A stretch of 64,000 nucleotides of DNA from Deinococcus actinosclerus (GTDB taxonomy: Bacteria; Deinococcota; Deinococci; Deinococcales; Deinococcaceae). The notes beneath the pieces were generated by a model. The model saw nothing but the letters and a program-made list of their open reading frames with translations. It was not told the DNA's origin and ran no database searches. The stretch covers positions 488,501 through 552,500 of the forward strand of contig NZ_CP013910.1 in the NCBI RefSeq assembly GCF_001507665.1, in the 5' to 3' direction. Made by a program: the position numbers and the translations under genes. The first letter of the stretch is position 1; every line of letters starts with the position of its first letter. This document shows positions 28,129 to 37,729 of this stretch, one piece after another.

Positions 28129-29304
28129 ATGAGGACCGATGCTGCGCCGCTGCGCGTGCTGTTCGTGACCGACGCGCCCGCCGTGGGCGGCAGCGAGGTC
28201 TACATGCGCGAGATCATCCCCCCCATGCGCGCGCACGGCGTGCACGCCGAGGTCGCCATGCCGGACGTGCCGGGCACCGCCGACTTCCGCGCGCAGCTTC
28301 AGGCGCGCGGCATTCCGGTGCACGCCTACCGCACCCTGGCCGAGGTCGCCCGCGTGGAAGGCGAGGGGCGGGGCTTCGACCTGACGGTCCTGAGCAGCTG
28401 GAACCCGCGCGGGTACCGCAAGTACTACCGCGCGTTGCGCGGGCCGTTCGTGTCGCTGGTGCACGATCAGCTCATGCTGCACATCCCGGGCCTCCCGCAG
28501 GGCGTGTACCGCGCCGGCTACGAGTGGTTGCAGGCCGGGGACATCCGGGGCGCGCAGCACGTGATCACCGTGTCCGAGTGGGGCGCGGCGTACCTGCGGC
28601 GCCACCACCGCATGACCCAGGTGCACGCCGTGCCGAACGGCGTGGACACCGTGAAGTTCCGCCCCGGCGACCCGCAGGAGCGCGCCGCGCTGCGCGGGCG
28701 CCTGGGCTTCACCGGCTTCACGGTGCTGAACCCGGCCCGCATGAGCATCGAGAAGAACCACCCGGCGGTCATCGCGGCGGCGTGGCAGGCGCCGGAACTG
28801 CACTTCGTGCTCGTCGGCACCGGGTACCTGGAAAGCGCCCTGAAGCGAGCGGCGCCGCGCAACGTGACGTTCCTGGGCAAGCGGCACGACATGCCCGAGC
28901 TGTACCGCGCGGCGGACGTGGTGCTGCAACCCACCATCGCGGAGAACCAGTCCCTGGCGACCCTGGAGGCCCTGGCGAGCGGCACGCCGGTCGTCACGAA
29001 CGACATCCCCGCGCAGCGCGAACTGATCCGCATGGGCCAGGAGGGACTGCTCGTGCGCGGCGGGGCGCCCGGCTACGTGGCGGCGCTGCGGGCCCTGGCC
29101 GCCCACCCGGACGCCCTGCGCCGCATGGGGCTCGCCGCGCGCCAGAGCGTGCTGGACGGGCACACGCTGGACGGCAACGCCCGCCACCTCGCCACGCTGC
29201 TGACGAAACTGGCCGCCCAGCACACGGCCGGGCCGGTGACCGGGGCGGGGGAAGGGAGCGCCGGGGCCAGCGGCGCCCGGGTCACCTCCGCCGGCCGCCG
29301 GTGA
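28129..29304 (+). CDS. GT4-type glycosyltransferase
   Basis: A 391-residue GT-B-fold enzyme. The N-terminal donor-independent half starts [19 protein letters not shown], typical of group 1 enzymes, and the C-terminal half has [20 protein letters not shown] and [20 protein letters not shown], giving the EX7E nucleotide-sugar-binding motif. It probably adds a sugar to a cell-envelope glycan or lipid. Its last 23 nt overlap the convergent BrkB-family gene, and the C-terminal 30 residues are Gly/Ala/Ser-rich. Confidence 0.85.
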   Translation: MRTDAAPLRVLFVTDAPAVGGSEVYMREIIPPMRAHGVHAEVAMPDVPGTADFRAQLQARGIPVHAYRTLAEVARVEGEGRGFDLTVLSSWNPRGYRKYYRALRGPFVSLVHDQLMLHIPGLPQGVYRAGYEWLQAGDIRGAQHVITVSEWGAAYLRRHHRMTQVHAVPNGVDTVKFRPGDPQERAALRGRLGFTGFTVLNPARMSIEKNHPAVIAAAWQAPELHFVLVGTGYLESALKRAAPRNVTFLGKRHDMPELYRAADVVLQPTIAENQSLATLEALASGTPVVTNDIPAQRELIRMGQEGLLVRGGAPGYVAALRALAAHPDALRRMGLAARQSVLDGHTLDGNARHLATLLTKLAAQHTAGPVTGAGEGSAGASGARVTSAGRR

Positions 29305-30451
29305 TCCCCAGCAGGCGCAGCACGATCACGACCGGCACGGCAAGCACGGCAGTCAGGGCGTTCCACAGCGCGGCGCGGACGGTCGGCAGCATGCGGCCTT
29401 CCTCGCGGCGCGGCACCTGCTTGAGCACGCGCGGCAGTTTCGGGACCGCCACGCCCAGCACGCGGCCCCGGGCGCCCTGCGCGGGGCGCCCGGCAGCGTC
29501 CTTCGCGTCGCGTTCCTGGGCGCTCTCGGTGGGGTCGATGTCCACGCCCTGCGCGGCCAGCGCTTCCTTCTTCGCGGTGTTCGCAGCGCCCCCGGCGTGC
29601 GTGCCGAACTTCTGCGAGTACACCCAGGTCACCTCGGCGCCGAAGAAGAAGATCATCGCGGAGTAGTAGATCCACAGCAGCAGCACGATCAGGGTCGCGG
29701 CCGCCCCGAAGGCGCTGCCGGGCGCCGCCTGCCCCAGGTACAGGCCGATGCCCAGCTGGCCCAGCGTGAACAGCGTGGACGTGAAGAAGCCCCCCACCCA
29801 CACCTCGTGCCACTGGAGTTTCACGTCGGGCAGCACCTTGTACACGCCCGCGAAGACCGGCGCGAGGAACAGCGTGGACAGCAGCGCCGTGCCCAGCCGC
29901 ACGAAGAACGCGCCCGCGCCGATGGTGTCCCCCAGGGTCTGCGCGATGGCCGACAGGTACGTGTTCAGGCCCAGGAACACGATCAGCAGCAGGCCGATCA
30001 CGATGATCATCAGGAACGACTTCACGCGCGTCCACAGGATGTTCACGATGCCCTGCGGCGGGGCCGGGTCGGCGCCCCACATGGAGTTCAGGGCGTCCTG
30101 CACCTGCACGAACAGGCCCGTGGCGCCCATGAACAGCGTCACGAACGCCGCGATGGTCGCCACGAGACTGCCCTTGAGCAGGCTGTCGGGTTTGATCAGG
30201 CCGCGCAGGAACTCGGCGGTGTCGCTGCCGAGGTTTTGCGACACCAGCCCCGCCGGGCCGAACAGCTGATCCAGGACCGCCGAGTCGGTCAGGAACCGCC
30301 CGGCGACCGCCACCGCGAGCAGCAGGAGCGGCGCGATGCTGAACATGGCGTAGTAGGCGATCGCGGCGGCGAGGCGCGGGGCCTTGTCCTGCCCGAAGGC
30401 CAGGAAGGCCTCGCGCAGCAGGGTGAACAGGTCGGCAGGCTTGAGCCTCAT
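29282..30451 (-). CDS. YihY/BrkB-family membrane protein
   Basis: A 389-residue integral membrane protein with six main hydrophobic helices and the BrkB/YihY hallmarks [19 protein letters not shown] near 28-47, a [20 protein letters not shown] segment and a final [11 protein letters not shown] charged tail (about 290-360) and one more hydrophobic stretch end the protein. Function of the family is uncertain despite older RNase BN naming. TAGACT on the minus strand (30463-30458) lies 6 nt before the ATG. The 3' end overlaps the glycosyltransferase gene by 23 nt. Confidence 0.86.
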   Translation of the reverse strand: MRLKPADLFTLLREAFLAFGQDKAPRLAAAIAYYAMFSIAPLLLLAVAVAGRFLTDSAVLDQLFGPAGLVSQNLGSDTAEFLRGLIKPDSLLKGSLVATIAAFVTLFMGATGLFVQVQDALNSMWGADPAPPQGIVNILWTRVKSFLMIIVIGLLLIVFLGLNTYLSAIAQTLGDTIGAGAFFVRLGTALLSTLFLAPVFAGVYKVLPDVKLQWHEVWVGGFFTSTLFTLGQLGIGLYLGQAAPGSAFGAAATLIVLLLWIYYSAMIFFFGAEVTWVYSQKFGTHAGGAANTAKKEALAAQGVDIDPTESAQERDAKDAAGRPAQGARGRVLGVAVPKLPRVLKQVPRREEGRMLPTVRAALWNALTAVLAVPVVIVLRLLGITGGRRR

Positions 30452-30542
30452 CCCGGCAGTCTACGGACGCGCGCGGCAGGTGTCCGCAGGAGCGGGATTC
30501 ACGCTTTTCCCATACTGCCCCGGCCCTGCTAGCCTGCCCCTC

Positions 30543-30965
30543 ATGCACGCCATCCCGGAAGGCTTCACGCAGACCCTGACCGTGACCGTCACCGACGACA
30601 TGACCGTCGATTTTGGCGAACTGGGCCGCCTGCACCCCGTGTACGCCACGTACTGGATGGCCAAGCACTTCGAGGAGGCCGGGCGCAAGATCATCCTGCC
30701 CTTCCTGGAAGACGGCGAGGGAGGCATCGGCACGCAGGTGGACGTCACGCACACGGCCTCCGCGCTGCCCGGCATGACCGTCACCGTGACCGCCACCTTC
30801 GACCGGATGGAGGGGCGGCGCGTCGTCGCCCGGATGCGCGCCGTGAACGAACTCGGCGACGAGATCGGATTTGGCAGCACCACCCAGATGGTCCTGCCGC
30901 AGGCGCGCATCGACGCGGGGTTCGACACGCTGCGCGCCCGCTGGGCTGAGAGGGGGAATGGTTGA
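30543..30965 (+). CDS. Hotdog-fold thioesterase, FlK-like
   Basis: A 140-residue single-domain protein. The pattern [20 protein letters not shown], a following helix with [31 protein letters not shown] and a long twisted sheet match FlK-type acyl-CoA thioesterases of the hotdog fold. It probably hydrolyses a small acyl-CoA. TAGCCT (30530-30535) lies 7 nt before ATG. Confidence 0.78.
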   Translation: MHAIPEGFTQTLTVTVTDDMTVDFGELGRLHPVYATYWMAKHFEEAGRKIILPFLEDGEGGIGTQVDVTHTASALPGMTVTVTATFDRMEGRRVVARMRAVNELGDEIGFGSTTQMVLPQARIDAGFDTLRARWAERGNG

Positions 30966-30981
30966 TGGGTGATGGAGAGGG

Positions 30982-31012
30982 GGCCGGTTCCCGCCTCTGC
31001 CGGCCTTCTGTT
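30982..31012 (+). terminator. Terminator after the thioesterase gene
   Basis: GGCCGG (30982-30987) pairs with CCGGCC (31000-31005), then TTCTGTTC. It is preceded by GTTGATGGGTGATGGAG, also found at 32861-32877. Confidence 0.6.
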
Positions 31013-31114
31013 CACAGGCTGAACTGACGTCCCCTGCGGTCTGGGCGGCGGCGTGCGTTTCGTGCGCGGCTTTCCTGGACCGGGTGCAGTGGGAGGCCGC
31101 TATGCTGGAGCGTC

Positions 31115-32851
<1,737 letters not shown>

Positions 32852-32860
32852 TGGGTGAAA

Positions 32861-32904
32861 GTTGATGGGTGATGGAGGGGGCCTGCCCTCCGTCACCCAT
32901 CAAC
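32861..32904. terminator. 19-bp long hairpin after the malic enzyme gene
   Basis: Bases 32861-32879 pair with 32886-32904, with one G-T wobble only and a 6-nt loop. The left arm begins with GTTGATGGGTGATGGAG, a repeat also present at 30960. No U-tract follows. Confidence 0.65.
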
Positions 32905-32942
32905 TCTGCCTCCCGTCACCGCGCCACTTCCCGCCTGGGCTC

Positions 32943-32948
32943 TAGAAT
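32943..32948 (+). promoter_or_regulatory. -10 element of dnaX transcript
   Basis: TAGAAT lies 6 nt before a GTG at 32955 that opens the short upstream ORF and 129 nt before the dnaX start. It is the only good -10 in this gap. Confidence 0.55.
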
Positions 32949-32954
32949 GGTGAG

Positions 32955-33080
32955 GTGAAGCGGCGTGCGTGCAGTGGTGGGGTTCCGGTGAGCGGCGGCG
33001 GGCCGCGTGTGTTCACAGGTCCGGCGGCCTCCCCACAGCCCACAGCCCACCTCCCACGGCCCCGCCGGGGGCGCGCGTGA
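32955..33080 (+). CDS. Leaderless upstream ORF overlapping the dnaX start
   Basis: GTG at 32955, placed 6 nt after a -10 hexamer, opens a 41-codon Arg/Pro-rich reading frame that ends at TGA 33078-33080. That stop overlaps the dnaX GTG start (33077-33079) as GTGA. dnaX itself has no clear Shine-Dalgarno, so ribosomes finishing this ORF could re-initiate on dnaX. The peptide starts VKRRACSGG and shows no known motif. Its role may only be coupling. Confidence 0.5.
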   Translation: MKRRACSGGVPVSGGGPRVFTGPAASPQPTAHLPRPRRGRA

Positions 33081-35452
33081 GTGCCATCTACCAGCGGGCC
33101 CGCCCGGTCCGGTGGGAGGACGTGGTCGGGCAGGAGCACGTCAAGGACGTCCTGAAGGCCGCGCTGGAGCAGGGCCGCGTGGGGCACGCGTACCTGTTCA
33201 GCGGGCCGCGCGGGGTGGGGAAGACCACCACCGCCCGATTGATCGCCATGACCGCCAACTGCACCGGCCCGATGCCCAAGCCCTGCGGGGAGTGCGAGTC
33301 GTGCCTGAGTGTCCGCGCCGGCTCGCACCCGGACGTCATGGAGATCGACGCGGCCAGCAACAACAGCGTGGACGACGTCCGCGACCTGCGCGAGAAGGTC
33401 GGGCTGGCCGCCATGCGCGGCGGGAAGAAGATCTACATCCTGGACGAGGCGCACATGATGAGCCGCGCCGCGTTCAACGCGCTGCTGAAGACGCTGGAGG
33501 AACCACCCGGTCACGTCATCTTCATCCTGGCGACCACCGAACCGGAGAAGATCATCCCCACGATCCTCTCCCGCTGCCAGCACTACCGCTTCCGACGCCT
33601 GACCCCGGAGGAGATCGCCGGGAAACTCGCCGGGCTCGCCCAGCACGAGGGCGTGCGGGCCGAGGGCGACGCGCTGCAACTCATCGGACGACTGGCCGAC
33701 GGCGCGATGCGTGACGGCGAGAGCCTGCTGGAACGCATGCTGGCCGCCGGCACCGCCGTGACCCGCGCGGGCGTGGAGGAGGCGCTGGGTCTCCCGCCCG
33801 GCGAGCGCGTGCGCGGCATCGCCGCCGCCCTGGTGAGCGGGGACGCGGGCGCGGCCCTGAGTGGCGCGGGGCAGCTGTACCGCGACGGCTTCGCGGCCCG
33901 CACGGTCGTCGAGGGCCTCGTGGCGGCGCTGGGCGCGGCCCTGCACGCCGAACTGGGCCTGAACCCCGACGGTCGCCTGGACGGCGCGGACATTCCCCGC
34001 CTGCTGAAACTCCAGGCGGCGCTGGACGAGCAGGAATCCCGCTTCGCCCGCGCGGCCGACCAGCAGAGCCTCGAACTGGCCCTCACGCACGCCCTGCTCG
34101 CCGCCGACGGTGTGAGCAGCAGCGCCCCGGCCAGCGCGGGCGCGGGGGCCGCCATGCCTGCCGACCTCGCCCAGCGCCTCAACCGGCTGGAGAAGGAACT
34201 CGCCACGCTACGCGCCAACCCGCCCGCCGCGCCGTCCGGCCCGGTGGGAGGAGAGGCCCGCCGCGCGCCCGCCCCCGCGTCCGGCGGCGCAGGCCCCGCC
34301 CCGCGCGCCGCCAGCCCCGACCCCGCGCAGCCCATCCCTGCCCCGACGGGGGGCAGCTGGGCGGACGTGACCCGGCAGGCCAGCATGCAGCTGCGCGCGT
34401 TCCTGAAACCCGCCCGGCAGCACGCCGAACCCGGCTACGTCAGCCTCGGGTACGACGACCGCAACGCCTTCCACGCCAAGCAGGTCGCCGCGAAATTCGA
34501 CGACATCGCCAAGATCGTCCTGAGCGTGTTCGGCCCGGTCACCTTCGAACTGATCGCGCCGGAAGGCAGCCGCCGCGTGAACCTCGGCGGGGGTCAAACC
34601 GGTGGGGGACAGTTCGGTGGCGGTTCGGCGGGCAGCGCCCCGGCCCCCGAGCCGACCCCGCCCGCCCCGACCCCAGCCCGCGCCGTGCCGCCCGTGCGCG
34701 AACCGGCTCCGGAGCCGAGCCCCGCGCCGGACGTTGCGCCGTTCGACCCGACCCGCAGCGCCCCCCGCCGCCCCGCGGGCACCCGCGGCCCGGACTTCGC
34801 CCCCATCGACCCGCCACAGGCCCAGGCCACCCAGGCACGCCCCACGCCGGCGCCACAGCCGCAGGCTACCCCGCCGACCCAGGCCGCGCAGACCCAGGCC
34901 GCGCCGCCCCCGCGCGCCAGCGTCGCCACGCTCCCCCCACCCCTCCCCGAACGGCGCGTGCCCCCCACCAGCCCGGACGACGCCGCGCCCGCCCCACTGG
35001 CCGACCTCGAATCCGGCTCGTGGGACGACACGCCCGCCGCGCAGCCCGCCAGCACCCCCCGTGACGCCGGGCCGCCCCCGCGCAGCGAACGGAACCTCTA
35101 CCTGGGCGAGGTCATCACCGAGGAACCCGACTGGAACGCCTTCGGCGGCCCCGACCTGCTCGGCGACCTGCCGCCCGAGGAGGACATGCCCTTCGCGGAC
35201 CTCAGCGTGCCCCGCCCCGCCCCGAAACCCACCCCGCCCCCGGCCCCCACGCCCGCCCCGCAGGACGCGAAAGCCCCCCCGCAGGACGCCCGGGTGCCCC
35301 CCGGACGGCCCGGCGACATCCGCGCCCACCCCGTCTACGAGGACATCCGCACCCGCTTCAGCGGCCGCGTGCGCGAGATCGGCAAGAACCGCAACACCCC
35401 ACCCGCCCCCGACACCCTGGGCGCCGACCTCCCCGAAGAGGACGACGAGTAA
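33077..35452 (+). CDS. dnaX: DNA polymerase III tau/gamma subunit
   Basis: A 791-residue clamp-loader ATPase. Walker A is GPRGVGKT at 43-50, zinc-ligand cysteines at 61, 69, 72 and 75, DEAH at 122-125, and the SRC motif is in ILSRCQHYRF. Domain III is followed by a small folded region (about 430-520) and a very long Pro/Ala-rich tail to residue 760. The conserved N-terminus AIYQRARPVRWEDVVGQ sets the GTG start. No poly-A slippage site like that of Thermus is visible, so a shorter gamma form is not evident. It is coupled to the uORF. Confidence 0.95.
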   Translation: MSAIYQRARPVRWEDVVGQEHVKDVLKAALEQGRVGHAYLFSGPRGVGKTTTARLIAMTANCTGPMPKPCGECESCLSVRAGSHPDVMEIDAASNNSVDDVRDLREKVGLAAMRGGKKIYILDEAHMMSRAAFNALLKTLEEPPGHVIFILATTEPEKIIPTILSRCQHYRFRRLTPEEIAGKLAGLAQHEGVRAEGDALQLIGRLADGAMRDGESLLERMLAAGTAVTRAGVEEALGLPPGERVRGIAAALVSGDAGAALSGAGQLYRDGFAARTVVEGLVAALGAALHAELGLNPDGRLDGADIPRLLKLQAALDEQESRFARAADQQSLELALTHALLAADGVSSSAPASAGAGAAMPADLAQRLNRLEKELATLRANPPAAPSGPVGGEARRAPAPASGGAGPAPRAASPDPAQPIPAPTGGSWADVTRQASMQLRAFLKPARQHAEPGYVSLGYDDRNAFHAKQVAAKFDDIAKIVLSVFGPVTFELIAPEGSRRVNLGGGQTGGGQFGGGSAGSAPAPEPTPPAPTPARAVPPVREPAPEPSPAPDVAPFDPTRSAPRRPAGTRGPDFAPIDPPQAQATQARPTPAPQPQATPPTQAAQTQAAPPPRASVATLPPPLPERRVPPTSPDDAAPAPLADLESGSWDDTPAAQPASTPRDAGPPPRSERNLYLGEVITEEPDWNAFGGPDLLGDLPPEEDMPFADLSVPRPAPKPTPPPAPTPAPQDAKAPPQDARVPPGRPGDIRAHPVYEDIRTRFSGRVREIGKNRNTPPAPDTLGADLPEEDDE

Positions 35453-35456
35453 ACAG

Positions 35457-35486
35457 AGCAGCCCCCGGCCAACGCTGGGGGCTGCT
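35457..35486. terminator. Bidirectional terminator between dnaX and macro gene
   Basis: AGCAGCCCCC (35457-35466) pairs perfectly with GGGGGCTGCT (35477-35486). It lies between two convergent genes ending at 35452 and 35492. Confidence 0.8.
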
Positions 35487-35491
35487 TCCGT

Positions 35492-36103
35492 TCAGAGGTC
35501 CGCGCGGGTCAGCCGCACGTGCCAGAGCTTCGCGTCCTGCAGTGTGGGCAACTGTGGCGTGCGGCCCAGCACCACCGCGTCGTACGCGGCGCGCATCTGC
35601 CGGGCACACACGTCCGGCGCCATGCGGCCAATCGCGGTGCCCAGGCCAGGGCATGCCACCCGCCGGATAGGTGACCCGCCCGCTGCGTTGTGCGCCTCCA
35701 CCGCCAGCAGCGCCGCTCGGAACGCCAGGAACGCATTCGGCGTGCCGGACACGTCCGCCGGGACGCGCATGGTCGGGGCGCAGATCAGGTGCGGCCACAC
35801 CGTGTCCAGCGTCGGCACGATGAACGCCTGACCGACCAGCAACTCCCCGTGATAGTCCCGGCGAATGTGCTCCTGCACGCGCGCCTGCAGGTCCCATCCG
35901 AACTGCTCACTGAACGCCAGATCGATCCCGCCGTCCATGAACCCGAAACTGTTCGCGGGGCTGACCAGCGCGTCCGCCTCATCCTGAAAGATGTCCCCAA
36001 CCTGCAAGCGCACCTGATCCACACCCGCGAAGTGTGCCGCCCAGGCCTCCACGACCGCCGGATGGCGATCCCGAAGGTCGAAGCGGACGCCTGTGAGATC
36101 CAT
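35492..36103 (-). CDS. Macro-domain protein next to NAMPT
   Basis: A 203-residue single macro domain. The ADP-ribose loop signature is SPANSFGFMDGGIDLA near residues 48-63, and the second phosphate loop is ACPGLGTAIGRM near 153-164. It may bind or hydrolyse ADP-ribose, ADP-ribosylated groups or O-acetyl-ADP-ribose. It begins only 3 nt after the NAMPT stop, so the two are co-transcribed. This couples an NAD-breakdown product reader with NAD salvage. The macro subtype resembles those of phage-tail-like and bacterial stand-alone proteins; activity is not certain. Confidence 0.85.
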   Translation of the reverse strand: MDLTGVRFDLRDRHPAVVEAWAAHFAGVDQVRLQVGDIFQDEADALVSPANSFGFMDGGIDLAFSEQFGWDLQARVQEHIRRDYHGELLVGQAFIVPTLDTVWPHLICAPTMRVPADVSGTPNAFLAFRAALLAVEAHNAAGGSPIRRVACPGLGTAIGRMAPDVCARQMRAAYDAVVLGRTPQLPTLQDAKLWHVRLTRADL

Positions 36104-36106
36104 GGC

Positions 36107-37495
36107 TTACCCGCGCCCCCGGATGGTGTCCAGCGTGTCGCGGACGAGCAGTTCGCCGTCTCTGTACACGGTGCGCATGAGGCTGCCGGGGAAGTCGGTG
36201 TCGAAGGTCTTATAGGCCTTGGTGACCATGCGCCCGCCTTCCTGCACGAGGTCGAGGACGCCGTCCTTGCTGCGTTTGCCGGGGTCGGTGACGGGGTCTT
36301 TGTAGATGCCGCGGTACGCGCCGTCGATCTGGCCGGCGCTGGCCTTGTACGCGAAGCGCTGGGTGTCGCGGTCGACTTTCTGGAGGAGGGCGCCGCCCAT
36401 GCCGAATGAGACGTTCTCGGCGCTGTAGCCGTCCACGTCGAGGTTCCCGAGGATCTGGCGGATGGTGTCCTCGTCGATGCCGTCGCCCTGGATGACGCGG
36501 ACGTGGTTGAGGACCTTGTAGCCCTTGCTGTTGGTGGTGGTGCCGTACTTGGCGGCCAGGGCGTTCACGGCGAGGCGGACCATGGCGGGTGGTTCGCCGC
36601 TGTCGGGCCGGACGACCAGGGTGCCGCCCGAGGCGATGACTTCGGCCTTGAGCTCCTCGCCCCAGAGGGTGTTGATGGCGTTCTTGAGGTCGTAGCTGTC
36701 GCTGACGACGGCGTAGATGCTGCCGGGGCGGCTGAACTGCGTGATCATATTGCGGTACGCGTCGACCTCGTGTTCCTTGCCCCAGGACGTGATGGTGCTG
36801 TGCTCGGCGGCGGGGATGGAAAACGCGGCGATGTCGGCGCCGTAGTGGTTCCGGGCGACCCGCAGGGCTTCGAGGGTATCGCTGCCCTGGAAGTTGATGA
36901 GGTGGGCGAGGCCGCCGATGCCCGCGCTCTCGCGGCTGCTGACGCCCCTGGACCCGAAGTCGTGCAGTTTGAACGGGAGTTCCTCGGCGGCGCGGTCGCT
37001 GGTCTTTTCAAGGGCGGCGCGGATGATCTCGCGGATGTGCCAGCTCTGCGTGGCGACGGTGGTGGGGTACCAGACGCGCATGAGCATCGTCTCGAACCAG
37101 CCGACCAGCCAGGGCAGCTCGGGGTCGGTGTTCGTGCAGCTCAGGAGGACGTTGTGGATGGGCACCAGTGTGCCTTCCGGGACGGCACGGACTTCCAGGG
37201 GCAGGCGGCCGCCGTGGATGTTCACGACGCGCATCCAGCCCTCATAGGGGAAGGGCTCGCCATGCGCTTCGATCAGGGCGCGGGCTTCCTCGACCATCTC
37301 GGCGGTGACGCGGGTGGTCAGGTAGCGGTCGAGGATGTACTGGAGTCCGAAGAAGCGCGTCTGGGGATACTTGCCGCCGCGACTTTCCAGGTAGGAAAAG
37401 AGGCGGGTGGTGCCTTTCGGGTACTGCAGGAAGTGGCTGCTCTTGTAGCTGTCGGTGTCGAGGATGATGTTGCGGTCGTTCAGGGGAGTGGTCAT
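36107..37495 (-). CDS. nadV: Nicotinamide phosphoribosyltransferase
   Basis: A 462-residue NAMPT-type enzyme making nicotinamide mononucleotide from nicotinamide and PRPP. Visible features are LDTDSYKSSHFLQYP at the N-terminus, FGSRGVSS, the LINFQGSDT segment, SIPAAEHST, VVSDSYDLKNAINTLWG, VVRPDSGEPP and QGDGIDEDT in the active site. The ATG at 37495 has AGGAGG 6 nt upstream, one of the best Shine-Dalgarno sites here. It is the first gene of a unit with the macro-domain gene. An AT-rich region with palindromes lies upstream. The symbol nadV is used for bacterial NAMPT. Confidence 0.93.
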   Translation of the reverse strand: MTTPLNDRNIILDTDSYKSSHFLQYPKGTTRLFSYLESRGGKYPQTRFFGLQYILDRYLTTRVTAEMVEEARALIEAHGEPFPYEGWMRVVNIHGGRLPLEVRAVPEGTLVPIHNVLLSCTNTDPELPWLVGWFETMLMRVWYPTTVATQSWHIREIIRAALEKTSDRAAEELPFKLHDFGSRGVSSRESAGIGGLAHLINFQGSDTLEALRVARNHYGADIAAFSIPAAEHSTITSWGKEHEVDAYRNMITQFSRPGSIYAVVSDSYDLKNAINTLWGEELKAEVIASGGTLVVRPDSGEPPAMVRLAVNALAAKYGTTTNSKGYKVLNHVRVIQGDGIDEDTIRQILGNLDVDGYSAENVSFGMGGALLQKVDRDTQRFAYKASAGQIDGAYRGIYKDPVTDPGKRSKDGVLDLVQEGGRMVTKAYKTFDTDFPGSLMRTVYRDGELLVRDTLDTIRGRG

Positions 37496-37528
37496 GGAAT
37501 GCCTCCTATGGTGCAATCTCTTGTGTGA

Positions 37529-37563
37529 CTCATAATCAAGAAATCTATTATGAAAACTATGAG
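37529..37563. promoter_or_regulatory. Nested palindromes upstream of NAMPT gene
   Basis: An inner CATAAT (37531-37536) and ATTATG (37547-37552) and an outer CTCATA (37529-37534) and TATGAG (37558-37563) are inverted repeats in a short AT-rich island of an otherwise GC-rich window. This is 34 nt upstream of the minus-strand start, where a promoter and operator are expected. A regulator of NAD salvage could bind; its identity is unknown. Confidence 0.5.
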
Positions 37564-37729
37564 CAAAGGGGGTGTCTGAGGTTCAGGCAGTCGTGACCTC
37601 GTGCCAGCTCATGCAGCGCTTCGGCGGGGAAGGCTGTCCCTGACGGTGCTCATCCCGGTGCATGCAAGACGGGGGAGGGGTGCGAAGTCCTTCACGCCCC
37701 CCTGCTGACCGCGCGTTTATCATTCCTTC

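Noticed and set aside
33077..35452. Programmed slippage to make a gamma form of DnaX
   Set aside because: No A-run or slippery heptamer with a following hairpin was found by eye in the coding sequence, so a gamma form cannot be claimed.
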